A stretch of DNA of 64,000 nt from Microbacterium oxydans (GTDB taxonomy: Bacteria; Actinomycetota; Actinomycetes; Actinomycetales; Microbacteriaceae), in assembly GCF_026559675.1 (NCBI RefSeq), contig NZ_CP092891.1:2976001-3040000 (forward strand), written 5' to 3'. Each line of letters begins with the position of its first letter. Positions within the stretch are counted from its first letter, which is position 1. The notes beneath the pieces are model-generated. The model searched no databases, had not been told where the DNA came from, and was given only the letters and a program-made list of their open reading frames with translations. Position numbers and translations under genes: made by a program. Below are positions 25,082-33,839 of this stretch, in pieces.

Positions 25082-28000
25082 ATGAGCGACGTGCTCGACC
25101 GCTTCACCCCCGCGACGCAGGACTGGTTCCGGGGTGCGTTCCCCGCGCCCACGCCCGCGCAGGCGGGGGCCTGGAACGCGATCTCCGCGGGCAAGCACGC
25201 GCTCGTGGTGGCCCCGACCGGCTCGGGCAAGACGCTGTCGGCGTTCCTGTGGGCGATCGACAGCGTGTTCCGTGAGCGCATGGGTGAGACCACCCCTCCC
25301 GCGAAGGGCGAGCCGCGCACGCGCATCCTCTACATCTCGCCGCTCAAGGCGCTCGGCGTCGATGTCGAGCGCAACCTCCGCTCCCCGCTCATCGGCATCG
25401 GGCAGTCGGCCCGGCGGCTCGGAATCCCCGCCCCCGCGGTGACGGTCGGCGTGCGCTCGGGCGACACCACGTCGAGCGACCGACGCAAGCTCGTCTCCGA
25501 TCCGCCCGACATCCTGATCACGACCCCCGAGTCGCTGTACCTCATGCTCACGAGCCGCGCGGGCGAGACGCTGCGCGGCGTGCACACCGTGATCATCGAC
25601 GAGGTGCACGCCGTCGCCGCCACCAAGCGCGGCGCGCACCTGGCGGTCAGTCTGGAGCGGCTCGACGCCCTGCGCCGCGCCGATGGCACCGAGACGCCGG
25701 CCCAGCGGATCGGCCTCTCGGCCACGGTCCGCCCGATCGACGAGGTCGCGCGGTTCCTCGGAGGATCGGCACCTGTCGAGATCGTCGCACCGCCCGCGTC
25801 AAAGACCTTCGAGCTCGGCGTGGTCGTGCCGATGGACGACATGACCAACCCGCCACCCCCTCCCGGCGTGCCAGGGGATGCGGAAGACGCCGAGTACTCC
25901 GAGGTCACCGGGTCGGTCTGGCCACACGTCGAGGAGGCGATCGTCGACCGCATCCTGCAGAACAACTCGACCATCGTGTTCGCCAACTCGCGTCGCCTGG
26001 CCGAGCGCCTCACCGGTCGCCTGAACGAGATCTACTCCGAGCGGATCGGCGTCGAGCTACCGGCCGCGACCGTGCCCGCGGCGATGATGGCGCAGGCCGG
26101 AGCCACCGCCGGGGCCGATCCGGTGCTCGCCAAGGCGCACCACGGCTCGGTGTCGAAGGAGCAGCGCGCGCAGGTCGAGGAGGAGCTCAAGTCGGGGGTG
26201 CTGCGCTGCGTCGTCGCGACGAGCAGCCTCGAGCTCGGCATCGACATGGGCGCGGTCGACCTGGTGATCCAGGTCGAGGCCCCGCCGTCCGCGGCGTCCG
26301 GTCTGCAGCGCGTTGGCCGCGCCGGGCACCAGGTGGGCGAGATCAGCCGCGCCGCGCTCTTCCCGAAGCACCGCGGCGACGTGCTGCACACGGCGATCGT
26401 CACCGAGCGGATGCTGGCGGGCAAGATCGAGGCGATCCAGGTGCCGCGCAACCCGCTCGACATCCTCGCCCAGCAGACCGTGGCGGCGAGCGCGCTCGGC
26501 GCCATCAGCGTGGAGGAGTGGTTCGAGACGGTCCGCCGTTCCGCGCCGTTCCAGTCGCTCCCCCGTTCGGCCTACGAGGCGACGCTCGACCTGCTGGCCG
26601 GGCGCTTCCCCTCCGACGAGTTCGCCGAGCTGCGGCCGCGACTCGTGTGGGACCGCGATGCGGGCACGCTGACCGGACGCCCGGGGGCACAGCGCATCGC
26701 GGTGACCAGCGGCGGCACCATCCCCGACCGCGGCCTGTTCGGCGTCTTCGTGGCCGGCGAGACGACCGGCGCCCGGGTCGGCGAGCTCGACGAGGAGATG
26801 GTCTACGAGTCGCGGGTGGGCGACGTGTTCACGCTCGGCACGACGAGCTGGCGGATCGCCGAGATCACCCACGACCGCGTCAACGTGATCCCCGCCTACG
26901 GCCAGCCGGGCAAGGTGCCGTTCTGGCACGGCGACGGCATCGGCCGCCCGTTCGAACTCGGCGAGGCCCTCGGCGCCTTCTCCCGCGAGGTGTCCGCCGC
27001 GTCGCCCGAGAAGGCCGCCCAGCGCCTGATCGATGCGGGTCTCGACGAGCAGGCACGGGCGAACCTCATGGCGCATCTCACCGAGCAGCGCGAGGCGACG
27101 GGCACGCTCCCGACCGACCGCACCCTCACGGTCGAGCGCGGCCGCGACGAGGTCGGCGACTGGCGCGTGATCCTCCATTCCCCGTACGGCATGAAGGTGC
27201 ACGCTCCGTGGGCGCTGGCGATCAACGCCCGGGTGCGCGAGCGCCTCGGCGTCGAGGGATCGGCCGTCGCGAGCGACGACGGCATCATCGTCCGCATCCC
27301 CGATGCCGAGGCCGAGCCGCCCGGCGCCGAGCTGTTCGTGTTCGACCCCGACGAGCTGGAGCACCTGGTCACCGAGGAGGTGGGCGGCTCCGCCCTGTTC
27401 GCCTCCCGCTTCCGCGAGTGCGCGGCACGGGCGCTGCTCATGCCCCGCATGAACCCGAACAAGCGCACGCCCCTGTGGCAGCAGCGGCAGCGGTCGGCCC
27501 AGCTGCTCGAGGTGGCACGGCGGCACCCGACGTTCCCGGTGATCCTGGAGACGCTGCGCGAGGTGCTGCAGGACGTCTACGACCTGCCCTCGCTGCGCAA
27601 GCTCGCGACGTCGATCGCCGATCGCCGCATCCGCCTGGTCGAGACCGAGCCCGGACAGCCGTCGCCCTTCGCCCGCGATCTGCTGTTCGGCTACGTGGGC
27701 GCGTTCATGTACGAGGGCGACTCGCCCCTCGCCGAGCGCCGGGCGGCCGCGCTGTCGGTCGACCCCGCGCTGCTCGGCGAGCTGCTGGGCACGGTCGAGC
27801 TCCGCGAGCTGCTCGACCCCGAGGTCATCGCCCAGTTCGAGCGGGAGGCACAGCGCCTCGATCCCGAGCGCCGCGCCCGTGGGCTCGAGGGCGTCGCCGA
27901 CCTGCTGCGGATGCTCGGCCCCCTCGACCCCGAGGAGGTCGCGGCCCGCCTCGATCCGGAATCGATCGACGGCACCTCGGCGGCCGCCCTGCTCGACGAC

Positions 28001-29662
28001 CTCATCACCGCGCGTCGGGCGATCCCCGTCACGATCGCGGGTGCTCCCCGCGTGGCCGCGATCGAGGATGCGGGTCGACTGCGCGATGCGCTCGGCGCCG
28101 CGCTGCCCACCGGCATCCCGGTCGCCTTCCTCGAGCCGGTCGCCGATCCGCTCGGCGACCTCGTCGCCCGCCACGCGCGCACCCACGTGCCCTTCACAAC
28201 GGACGCGATCGCCTCCCGGTTCGGACTCGGCGCCGCCGTCGCCCGGCACACGCTTCAGCGCCTGGAGACCACGGGCCGGCTCACCAGCGGCTACTTCCTC
28301 CCCGAGGCCGCGGGCAGCGGGGACGCGATCGAATGGTGCGACACGGAGGTGCTGCGGCGGCTGCGGATGCGCTCGCTCGCGGCCATCCGCGGGTCGGTCG
28401 AGCCGGTCTCCCCCGAGGCGTACGCACGCTTCCTCCCCGACTGGCAGCACCTCGGCCGGCCGCTGGAGGGCGTCGACGGCGTGCTCACCGTGATCGAGCA
28501 GTTCGCCGGGGTGCCGATCCCCGCGAGCGCCTGGGAGTCGCTGGTCCTGCCCTCTCGGGTGCGCGACTACTCCCCCGCGATGCTCGACGAGCTCACGGCG
28601 GCGGGCGAGGTGATCTGGTCGGGTCACGGCACGCTCCCCGGGCGCGACGGCTGGGTGTCGCTGCATCCGGTCGATCTCGCGCCGTTCACCCTCCCGGAGC
28701 GTGACGCCGAGATCGCATCGGACTCGCTCGAGTCGCGCATCCTCATCGCGCTCGACGTCGGCGGCGCCTACTTCGCCGCGCAGCTGAAGGACATGGCCGC
28801 GGCCGAGAACGAGCAGTCCGTGCTCGAGGCGCTGTGGTCGCTGACCTGGTCGGGCTATGTGACCAACGACACGTTCGCCCCCATCCGGTCGCTGCTCGCC
28901 GGCGGCTCGCAGGCGCACAAGGTCAAGCGCCGCGCACCCCGCGCCCGCACCTACCGCGGCGTGTCCTTCACCGGCTCCGCCGCCCCGCGGCCTCCGTCGA
29001 TCGGGGGGCGCTGGTCGCTGCTGCCGACGCTCGAGACGGATGCCGCCCGCCGCGCGACCGTCACCGCCGGTCTCCTGCTCGACCGTTACGGCGTCGTCAC
29101 CCGCGGTGCCGTGCAGGCGGAGGGGGTGCCCGGCGGCTTCGCCCAGGCGTATCGGGTGCTGGCCGGTTTCGAGGAGGCGGGGCACTGCCGACGCGGCTAT
29201 GTGATCGAGAAGCTCGGCGCCGCGCAGTTCGCCGCCTCGGCCACGGTCGACCGGCTGCGCACCTACGCCGGGCTCGCCGACCCCGCGCCGCGGAAGGCCG
29301 TGACCCTCGCCGCGACCGACCCCGCCAACTCCTACGGCGCAGCGCTCGGCTGGCCCAAGCTCGACGGCGTCTCCCACCGTCCGGGTCGCAAGGCGGGCGG
29401 TCTGGTCGTGCTCGTCGACGGCGCCCTCGTGCTCTCCCTCGAACGCGGGGGGCGCACGGTGCTGTCGTTCAGCGACGACGGCGAGACCTTGCGCGCCGCC
29501 GCGTCCGACCTCGCGGCCACCGCGCGCGCCCGTCGCCTGGACACCCTGACGGTCGAGAAGGTCAACGGCGACGGCGTCTACGGCACCGAACTGGCGCTGG
29601 CCCTCCAGGAGGCCGGATTCGTGGCGACCCCGCGGGGCTACACCCTCCGCAAGGCGGTCTGA
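25082..29662 (+). CDS. lhr: Lhr-family ATP-dependent DNA helicase
   Basis: 1526-residue superfamily 2 helicase, the usual length for actinobacterial Lhr. The core shows motif I APTGSGKT (44-51), motif II IIDEVHAV, motif III GLSATV, and motif VI QRVGRAGH with LELGIDMGAVDLVIQ before it. The long C-terminal part (residues about 860-1520) is the Lhr-CTD of winged-helix and oligomer-forming modules. Lhr is a 3'-5' translocase that unwinds RNA:DNA hybrids and is DNA-damage-linked in mycobacteria. A GGAGG lies only 1 nt before ATG 25082, and an in-frame ATG at 25040 lacks a site, so the exact start is not settled. Confidence 0.92.
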   Translation: MSDVLDRFTPATQDWFRGAFPAPTPAQAGAWNAISAGKHALVVAPTGSGKTLSAFLWAIDSVFRERMGETTPPAKGEPRTRILYISPLKALGVDVERNLRSPLIGIGQSARRLGIPAPAVTVGVRSGDTTSSDRRKLVSDPPDILITTPESLYLMLTSRAGETLRGVHTVIIDEVHAVAATKRGAHLAVSLERLDALRRADGTETPAQRIGLSATVRPIDEVARFLGGSAPVEIVAPPASKTFELGVVVPMDDMTNPPPPPGVPGDAEDAEYSEVTGSVWPHVEEAIVDRILQNNSTIVFANSRRLAERLTGRLNEIYSERIGVELPAATVPAAMMAQAGATAGADPVLAKAHHGSVSKEQRAQVEEELKSGVLRCVVATSSLELGIDMGAVDLVIQVEAPPSAASGLQRVGRAGHQVGEISRAALFPKHRGDVLHTAIVTERMLAGKIEAIQVPRNPLDILAQQTVAASALGAISVEEWFETVRRSAPFQSLPRSAYEATLDLLAGRFPSDEFAELRPRLVWDRDAGTLTGRPGAQRIAVTSGGTIPDRGLFGVFVAGETTGARVGELDEEMVYESRVGDVFTLGTTSWRIAEITHDRVNVIPAYGQPGKVPFWHGDGIGRPFELGEALGAFSREVSAASPEKAAQRLIDAGLDEQARANLMAHLTEQREATGTLPTDRTLTVERGRDEVGDWRVILHSPYGMKVHAPWALAINARVRERLGVEGSAVASDDGIIVRIPDAEAEPPGAELFVFDPDELEHLVTEEVGGSALFASRFRECAARALLMPRMNPNKRTPLWQQRQRSAQLLEVARRHPTFPVILETLREVLQDVYDLPSLRKLATSIADRRIRLVETEPGQPSPFARDLLFGYVGAFMYEGDSPLAERRAAALSVDPALLGELLGTVELRELLDPEVIAQFEREAQRLDPERRARGLEGVADLLRMLGPLDPEEVAARLDPESIDGTSAAALLDDLITARRAIPVTIAGAPRVAAIEDAGRLRDALGAALPTGIPVAFLEPVADPLGDLVARHARTHVPFTTDAIASRFGLGAAVARHTLQRLETTGRLTSGYFLPEAAGSGDAIEWCDTEVLRRLRMRSLAAIRGSVEPVSPEAYARFLPDWQHLGRPLEGVDGVLTVIEQFAGVPIPASAWESLVLPSRVRDYSPAMLDELTAAGEVIWSGHGTLPGRDGWVSLHPVDLAPFTLPERDAEIASDSLESRILIALDVGGAYFAAQLKDMAAAENEQSVLEALWSLTWSGYVTNDTFAPIRSLLAGGSQAHKVKRRAPRARTYRGVSFTGSAAPRPPSIGGRWSLLPTLETDAARRATVTAGLLLDRYGVVTRGAVQAEGVPGGFAQAYRVLAGFEEAGHCRRGYVIEKLGAAQFAASATVDRLRTYAGLADPAPRKAVTLAATDPANSYGAALGWPKLDGVSHRPGRKAGGLVVLVDGALVLSLERGGRTVLSFSDDGETLRAAASDLAATARARRLDTLTVEKVNGDGVYGTELALALQEAGFVATPRGYTLRKAV

Positions 29663-29684
29663 CGATGCGCCTACGCTGGAAGCC

Positions 29685-30542
29685 ATGATCCGAGAGTTCG
29701 CCACCGGCATCCGCACGCTGCTGCGCGGATTCGGCCTGTGGCGAACCCGCCCCGGCCTCATGGTGCTCGGTCTCATCCCCGCGCTCATCGCCCTCGTGGT
29801 CCTCGCCGCCGCGCTCGTGCCGCTGGTGATCGGCATGCCCTCGGTCTCCGCCTGGCTGACCCCGTTCGCCGAGGGATGGTTCGAGCCGTGGAAGGGTCTG
29901 CTGCGCGCCGCGGTGGGCTTCGTGGTCGTGGCAGCCGCACTCGCGCTCGCGAGCGTCGTCTTCAGCGCGCTCACGCTGACCATCGGCGACCCGTTCTACC
30001 AGCGCATCTGGCACGCGGTCGAGGCCGACCTCGGCGAGGCTCCCCCGGCCGACGGCGGCAGCTTCTGGACGACTCTCGGCGAGGGGCTGCGACTGGTGCT
30101 GCTCGGCATCCTGATCGCGATCCTCGTCCTGCTGATCGGCCTCATCCCGGCCGTCGGAGGTTTCCTCGGCCCGATCGCCGGTGTCGTCCTGACCGGCCGC
30201 CTGCTCGCCCGCGAGCTCACCGGGCGCGCGTTCGACGCGCGCGAGCTCAGTCCCGCCGATCGGGCTGCGCTCTTCTCCGGGAGCCGCGCCCGCGTGCTCG
30301 GCTTCGGTGTCGCGACCCAGCTCTGCTTCCTGATCCCCGGTGGTGCGGTCGCGATCATGCCCGCAGCGGTCGCCGGCAGCACGATGCTCGCCCGCGACAT
30401 GCTCGCACGCACCGGTGCCCCGAGCGTCGCGAGCCCTTCGACCGGTGCGATGACTCCGGGCTCCGGCTCCTGGGCGCCACCGCCGGCGCCCCCGGCACCC
30501 CCGGCATCCCCGGCATCCTCGGCACCCCGCGAGGCTCCCTGA
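29685..30542 (+). CDS. EI24/CysZ-like membrane protein
   Basis: 285 residues with four to six membrane segments. The EI24 fold is recognised from GFGLWRTRPGLMVLGLIPAL near the start, the re-entrant stretch TLTIGDPFYQRIWHAVEADL and LIPAVGGFLGPIAGVVLTGR. The C-terminus is a Pro/Ala/Ser-rich cytosolic tail of about 45 residues. The family includes CysZ sulfate uptake proteins, but actinobacterial members are uncharacterised. The start ATG at 29685 has TACGCT ending 7 nt upstream. Its stop overlaps the glycosylase start (TGATG). Confidence 0.85.
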   Translation: MIREFATGIRTLLRGFGLWRTRPGLMVLGLIPALIALVVLAAALVPLVIGMPSVSAWLTPFAEGWFEPWKGLLRAAVGFVVVAAALALASVVFSALTLTIGDPFYQRIWHAVEADLGEAPPADGGSFWTTLGEGLRLVLLGILIAILVLLIGLIPAVGGFLGPIAGVVLTGRLLARELTGRAFDARELSPADRAALFSGSRARVLGFGVATQLCFLIPGGAVAIMPAAVAGSTMLARDMLARTGAPSVASPSTGAMTPGSGSWAPPPAPPAPPASPASSAPREAP

Positions 30543-31315
30543 TGCCCGAGGGCGACACCGTCTTCCGCACCGCGCGGCGCCTGGACGAGGCGCTGGCCGG
30601 TGCCGACGTCACGCGGTTCGACCTGCGGGTGCCTCAGGCCGCGACGGTCGATCTGACCGGGCAGACCGTGCACGGGGTCGCCCCGCGCGGCAAGCACCTG
30701 CTGATGCGCATCGGCGACAGCACACTGCATTCGCATCTGCGCATGGACGGTGTCTGGTTCGTCTACCGGGCCGGCGAGAGGTGGCGGCATCCGGCCTTCA
30801 AGGTCCGCGCGATCGTCGGCACCGCCGAACGGGAGGCCGTGGGCGTCGACATCGCCGAGATCGAGGTCGTGCCCACCCGCGACGAAGCTCAGCTCGTCGG
30901 CCACCTGGGTCCCGATCCCCTCGCCGACGACTGGGACGCAGCGGAGGCCGTGCGGCGGCTCGGAGCCGACAGCCGCAGCATCCACGTGGCGCTCCTCGAC
31001 CAGCGCAATGTCGCCGGCTTCGGCAACGAGTACGCCGCAGAACTCCTGTTCCTGCGCGGTATCCTGCCGACCACGCCCACACCTGAGGTCGACGTCGCCG
31101 CGCTCCTCGACCTCGGCGTGCGCACGATCCGCGCCAACCGCGACCGCCGCAATCGGACCTTCACCGGCATCGATCGCCCCGGCCAGGCGACGTGGGTGTA
31201 CGGCCGTTCCGGGCGCCCGTGCCGCCGCTGCGGCACCCTCATCCGACGGGGTGAGCAGGGCGCGGATCCGACTCGCGAACGCCTCACCTTCTGGTGCCCG
31301 TCCTGCCAGCGGTGA
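30542..31315 (+). CDS. Fpg/Nei family DNA glycosylase
   Basis: 257-residue base-excision repair enzyme. After Met removal the catalytic Pro and Glu are present (PEGDTVFRTARRL, P2 and E3), as in Nei-type proteins. The H2TH part is LLDQRNVAGFGNEYAAELLF. The C-terminal zinc finger is C-x2-C then C-x2-C (CRRCGTLI and WCPSCQR). It removes oxidised bases and nicks the strand. The start codon overlaps the EI24 stop, so the two are coupled. Nei2 of mycobacteria is the closest named relative I can suggest. Confidence 0.9.
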   Translation: MPEGDTVFRTARRLDEALAGADVTRFDLRVPQAATVDLTGQTVHGVAPRGKHLLMRIGDSTLHSHLRMDGVWFVYRAGERWRHPAFKVRAIVGTAEREAVGVDIAEIEVVPTRDEAQLVGHLGPDPLADDWDAAEAVRRLGADSRSIHVALLDQRNVAGFGNEYAAELLFLRGILPTTPTPEVDVAALLDLGVRTIRANRDRRNRTFTGIDRPGQATWVYGRSGRPCRRCGTLIRRGEQGADPTRERLTFWCPSCQR

Positions 31316-31365
31316 CCACATCCATCCGAGGGAATGAATCCGCCCCACCCGTGGTTGTTGATATA

Positions 31366-31381
31366 TCCGGAGAACTCCGGA
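31366..31381. promoter_or_regulatory. Perfect 7-bp inverted repeat before the beta-helix gene
   Basis: TCCGGAG-AA-CTCCGGA sits 14 nt before the GTG start, directly after an AT-rich GATATAT that could be a -10 element. It is either an operator overlapping the promoter or a tight hairpin at the 5' end of the mRNA. Both readings are inference. Confidence 0.4.
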
Positions 31382-31395
31382 GCACGGGAGGAATC

Positions 31396-31803
31396 GTGGG
31401 TAAGAACTACGTCGACATCGAGAACGACCAGGGAGCGACGCTGCGTTACCGCAAGCACGCGAACGGTCGAGGTCTCGTCGCGCATGGCGCGAAGGTGCAT
31501 CCGAAGGCGCACATCGAGGCGGGTGCCTATATCGAACCGGGCGCGCGCGTCGGCGCCGGGGCGACCATCGCCCGCGGCGCCTGGATCGACGAAGACGCCG
31601 TGATCGGCGAGGGCGCGTTCGTCGACGCGCACGCGCACATCGGCCAGGGTGCCGCGATCGGCGATCACGCCTACGTCGGCGTCCGCACCGACGTCGGCGC
31701 CGGAGCGCGCATCGTCCGCGGCGCACGCATCGGCGACGACGAGACCGTCGCCGCCGGGCTCACCATCGCGACGGATCAGAAGGGTCTGTGGCTCGCGGCC
31801 TGA
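31396..31803 (+). CDS. Left-handed beta-helix (hexapeptide repeat) protein
   Basis: 135 residues made mostly of imperfect hexapeptides (VHPKAHIEAGAYIEPGARVG, then AGATIARGAWIDEDAVIGEG), as in transferases and gamma-carbonic anhydrases. It has no acetyltransferase-specific C-terminal helix and no clear set of zinc-binding His residues, so an enzymatic role is not supported. The start GTG at 31396 has GGGAGGA 5 nt before it. An upstream in-frame start at 31294 would overlap the glycosylase gene and lacks a ribosome site. It is preceded by a perfect palindrome. Confidence 0.75.
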   Translation: MGKNYVDIENDQGATLRYRKHANGRGLVAHGAKVHPKAHIEAGAYIEPGARVGAGATIARGAWIDEDAVIGEGAFVDAHAHIGQGAAIGDHAYVGVRTDVGAGARIVRGARIGDDETVAAGLTIATDQKGLWLAA

Positions 31804-31825
31804 CCGCAGCCACCCCTCGCACCGG

Positions 31826-32485
31826 TTACAGCAGGCGTCGCTCCGACGCCCAGGCGGTCAGCTCATGCCGCGACGACAGCTGCAGCTTGCGCAGCACGGA
31901 TGACACGTGCGTCTCGACCGTCTTGATCGAGATGAACAGCTCGGACGCGACCTCCTTGTAGGCGTAGCCGCGGGCGATGAGGCGCATCACCTCCTGCTCG
32001 CGCGCCGACAGCCGGTCGAGCTCGTCCGTCGCCGTCGCGGTCTCCCCGGCGACCGCGCCGAACGCATCGAGCACGAAACCGGCGAGCCGCGGCGAGAACA
32101 CCGCATCCCCCTCGGCCACGGCGTGCACGGCCCTGCTCACCTCGACGCCGGACGAGCCCTTGGTGATGTATCCCCTCGCGCCGGCGCGGATCACCCGGAC
32201 GACATCCGCCGCGGCATCCGACACGCTCAGCGCCAGGAACCGGGCCGTCGTGGGCGCAGACCCGCGGATCACGTCCTCCCCGCCGGTGGCGTCCTCACCG
32301 CTCCCACCCGGCAGGTGCACGTCGAGCAGCACCACATCCGGCTGCGTCTGCGCGATCACGGCGATCGCGGACGGCACGTCGGGCGCTTCCCCCACCACCT
32401 CGACGCTCGCGTCCAGATCGGCACGCAGGCCGGAGCGGAAGATCGAGTGGTCGTCGACGATCACGACCCGGATGCTCTCAGCCAC
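31826..32485 (-). CDS. LuxR/NarL-type response regulator (partner of the PspC kinase)
   Basis: 219 residues. The receiver domain has the acidic pair DD at 11-12 and phospho-acceptor D55 in VVLLDVHLPGG. The C-terminal GerE helix-turn-helix is LSAREQEVMRLIARGYAYKE, then KTVETHVSSVLRKLQL. It overlaps the 3' end of the kinase gene by 8 nt, so they are one unit. PspC-linked systems of this build (LiaR/VraR-like) respond to envelope stress. The start is GTG at 32485, with GGGAGGAGAACC before it. Confidence 0.92.
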   Translation of the reverse strand: MAESIRVVIVDDHSIFRSGLRADLDASVEVVGEAPDVPSAIAVIAQTQPDVVLLDVHLPGGSGEDATGGEDVIRGSAPTTARFLALSVSDAAADVVRVIRAGARGYITKGSSGVEVSRAVHAVAEGDAVFSPRLAGFVLDAFGAVAGETATATDELDRLSAREQEVMRLIARGYAYKEVASELFISIKTVETHVSSVLRKLQLSSRHELTAWASERRLL

Positions 32486-33725
32486 GGTTCTCCTCCCGTG
32501 CGGATGCCGGTCGCCCGGCGGTACGGTCGTGCGGAAGCCCCGTCGTGATGCGGAGGTGCACCTCGGTGCCGTTCTCATCGCTGCGGACCGCGCCCGTGCC
32601 GCCGGCCCGGCGCATCCGGCCGATGATCGACTCGCGGACGCCCAGACGGTCGCTGGGCACGTCGTCGAGCTGGAAGCCCGCGCCCCGATCGCGGATGAAG
32701 ACGTCGACACCGGATGCGCTGCCCTCGATGTAGACGGAGATCTCGCCACCCGCATGACGAGCGGCGTTCAGGATCGCCTCCCTCGCCGCCGCCGCGAGCT
32801 CTCCGCTCGCGCGCTCGGCCGACAGCCCGGCGGACACGACATCGATCCGCACCGGGTAGTCGAGCTCCAGCGCACCGGCATAGTCGCGCAGATCGGTCGG
32901 CAGGTCGCTGTCGGCCGGTGCGTCGCCGTCGTACAGCCAGGCGCGCAGCTCGCGCTCCTGCGCCCTCGCGAGTCGCGCGGCCTCGCTGGAGGCGCCCGCG
33001 CGGTTCTGGATCAGCGCGAGCGTCTGCAGCACCGAGTCGTGCAGGTGGGCCGCCATCTGGCTGCGCTGCTCCTCGCGGATGCGGCGGATGCGCTCACCGG
33101 AGAGCTCGCGCCACCGAGGGATCAGCGTGGACGAAATCACCGCGGCCAACCCGGCGAGCGGGACCAGCACGAGCGCCACTCCGGATCGGGCGACGGGCCA
33201 CGACAGCAGGACCGAGAAGAGCAGGGCGAGCAGCAGGATCGAGAGGATCCGGATGCTCATCGTGTGCCGCGGGCCGCGGGCGGTGTCGGTGCGGTCGATC
33301 AGCGTCGCCCACAGTCCGGCGCCCGTCGCGCACGCCACCGTGCCCGCCACGACCAGGGCGGCGGGGCCGGGCGGGATCGATCCGCTCAGCCAGTCGCTGC
33401 CGCCACGCCAGACGAGCACCACCAGCATCCCGACGGCGGCCGGTGCGAGCAGAAGCCAGGCGACCGGGACCCGTCGCGTCGGCGCATCCTCTCCCTCCGC
33501 CCACGGGGTGAACATCCAGCACCAGGCGTAGAGGAGGATGCCGGCGCCGCCGCACAGGGTCAGGGCGACGAAGAGCGCTCGCACCACCCACACCCGCGCG
33601 CCCAGGTGCCGTGCGAGGCCCGCGCTGACGCCCGCCACCAGACAGTCGCGGTCGCGGGTCAGCGGGGGGCGCGGCGGAGCAGCCACGCGCGGGGGTCGCG
33701 CGGAAGCGTGCGCCGAAGAGGACAT
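32478..33725 (-). CDS. Sensor histidine kinase with N-terminal PspC domain
   Basis: 415 residues. An N-terminal PspC domain (residues about 20-75: RDRDCLVAGVSAGLARHLGA, YAWCWMFTPW) is followed by about four more membrane segments. A HisKA_3 dimerisation helix has the phospho-His at H229 in HLHDSVLQTL, and an HATPase domain has AREAILNAARHAGG and DRGAGF. It probably senses membrane state. An in-frame ATG at 33737 is also possible; 33725 is preferred for GGATGG at better spacing. It is divergent from the PspC membrane protein at 33840, the likely regulated gene. Confidence 0.9.
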   Translation of the reverse strand: MSSSAHASARPPRVAAPPRPPLTRDRDCLVAGVSAGLARHLGARVWVVRALFVALTLCGGAGILLYAWCWMFTPWAEGEDAPTRRVPVAWLLLAPAAVGMLVVLVWRGGSDWLSGSIPPGPAALVVAGTVACATGAGLWATLIDRTDTARGPRHTMSIRILSILLLALLFSVLLSWPVARSGVALVLVPLAGLAAVISSTLIPRWRELSGERIRRIREEQRSQMAAHLHDSVLQTLALIQNRAGASSEAARLARAQERELRAWLYDGDAPADSDLPTDLRDYAGALELDYPVRIDVVSAGLSAERASGELAAAAREAILNAARHAGGEISVYIEGSASGVDVFIRDRGAGFQLDDVPSDRLGVRESIIGRMRRAGGTGAVRSDENGTEVHLRITTGLPHDRTAGRPASAREENRG

Positions 33726-33776
33726 GTCGCCATCCAATCATCCGCACGGGTCATCCGGGTCCTCCCCGGCCCGGAA

Positions 33777-33795
33777 TCAGGGGTCGCTCAGGGGT
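33777..33795. promoter_or_regulatory. Direct repeat in the divergent PspC promoter region
   Basis: TCAGGGGT occurs at 33777-33784 and 33788-33795, repeating every 11 nt, one helical turn. It lies in the 114-nt gap between the kinase and the PspC protein genes. This spacing suits a dimeric LuxR-type response regulator, here the one encoded at 31826. Confidence 0.4.
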
Positions 33796-33839
33796 TCCCC
33801 CCATGGCAGGGCACCGGCGGATGCCGCCAGGATCGAAGC

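Noticed and set aside
26057..29983. Open frame of 1308 codons on the minus strand
   Set aside because: It lies antisense to the lhr gene, has Arg/Glu/Gly/Asp-rich composition with no domain pattern, and is a GC-rich shadow frame.
31977..33839. Long upstream extension of the PspC reading frame
   Set aside because: It is antisense to the response regulator and kinase genes. The proper start at 33840 has a -10 element at leaderless spacing and begins the recognisable PspC protein.
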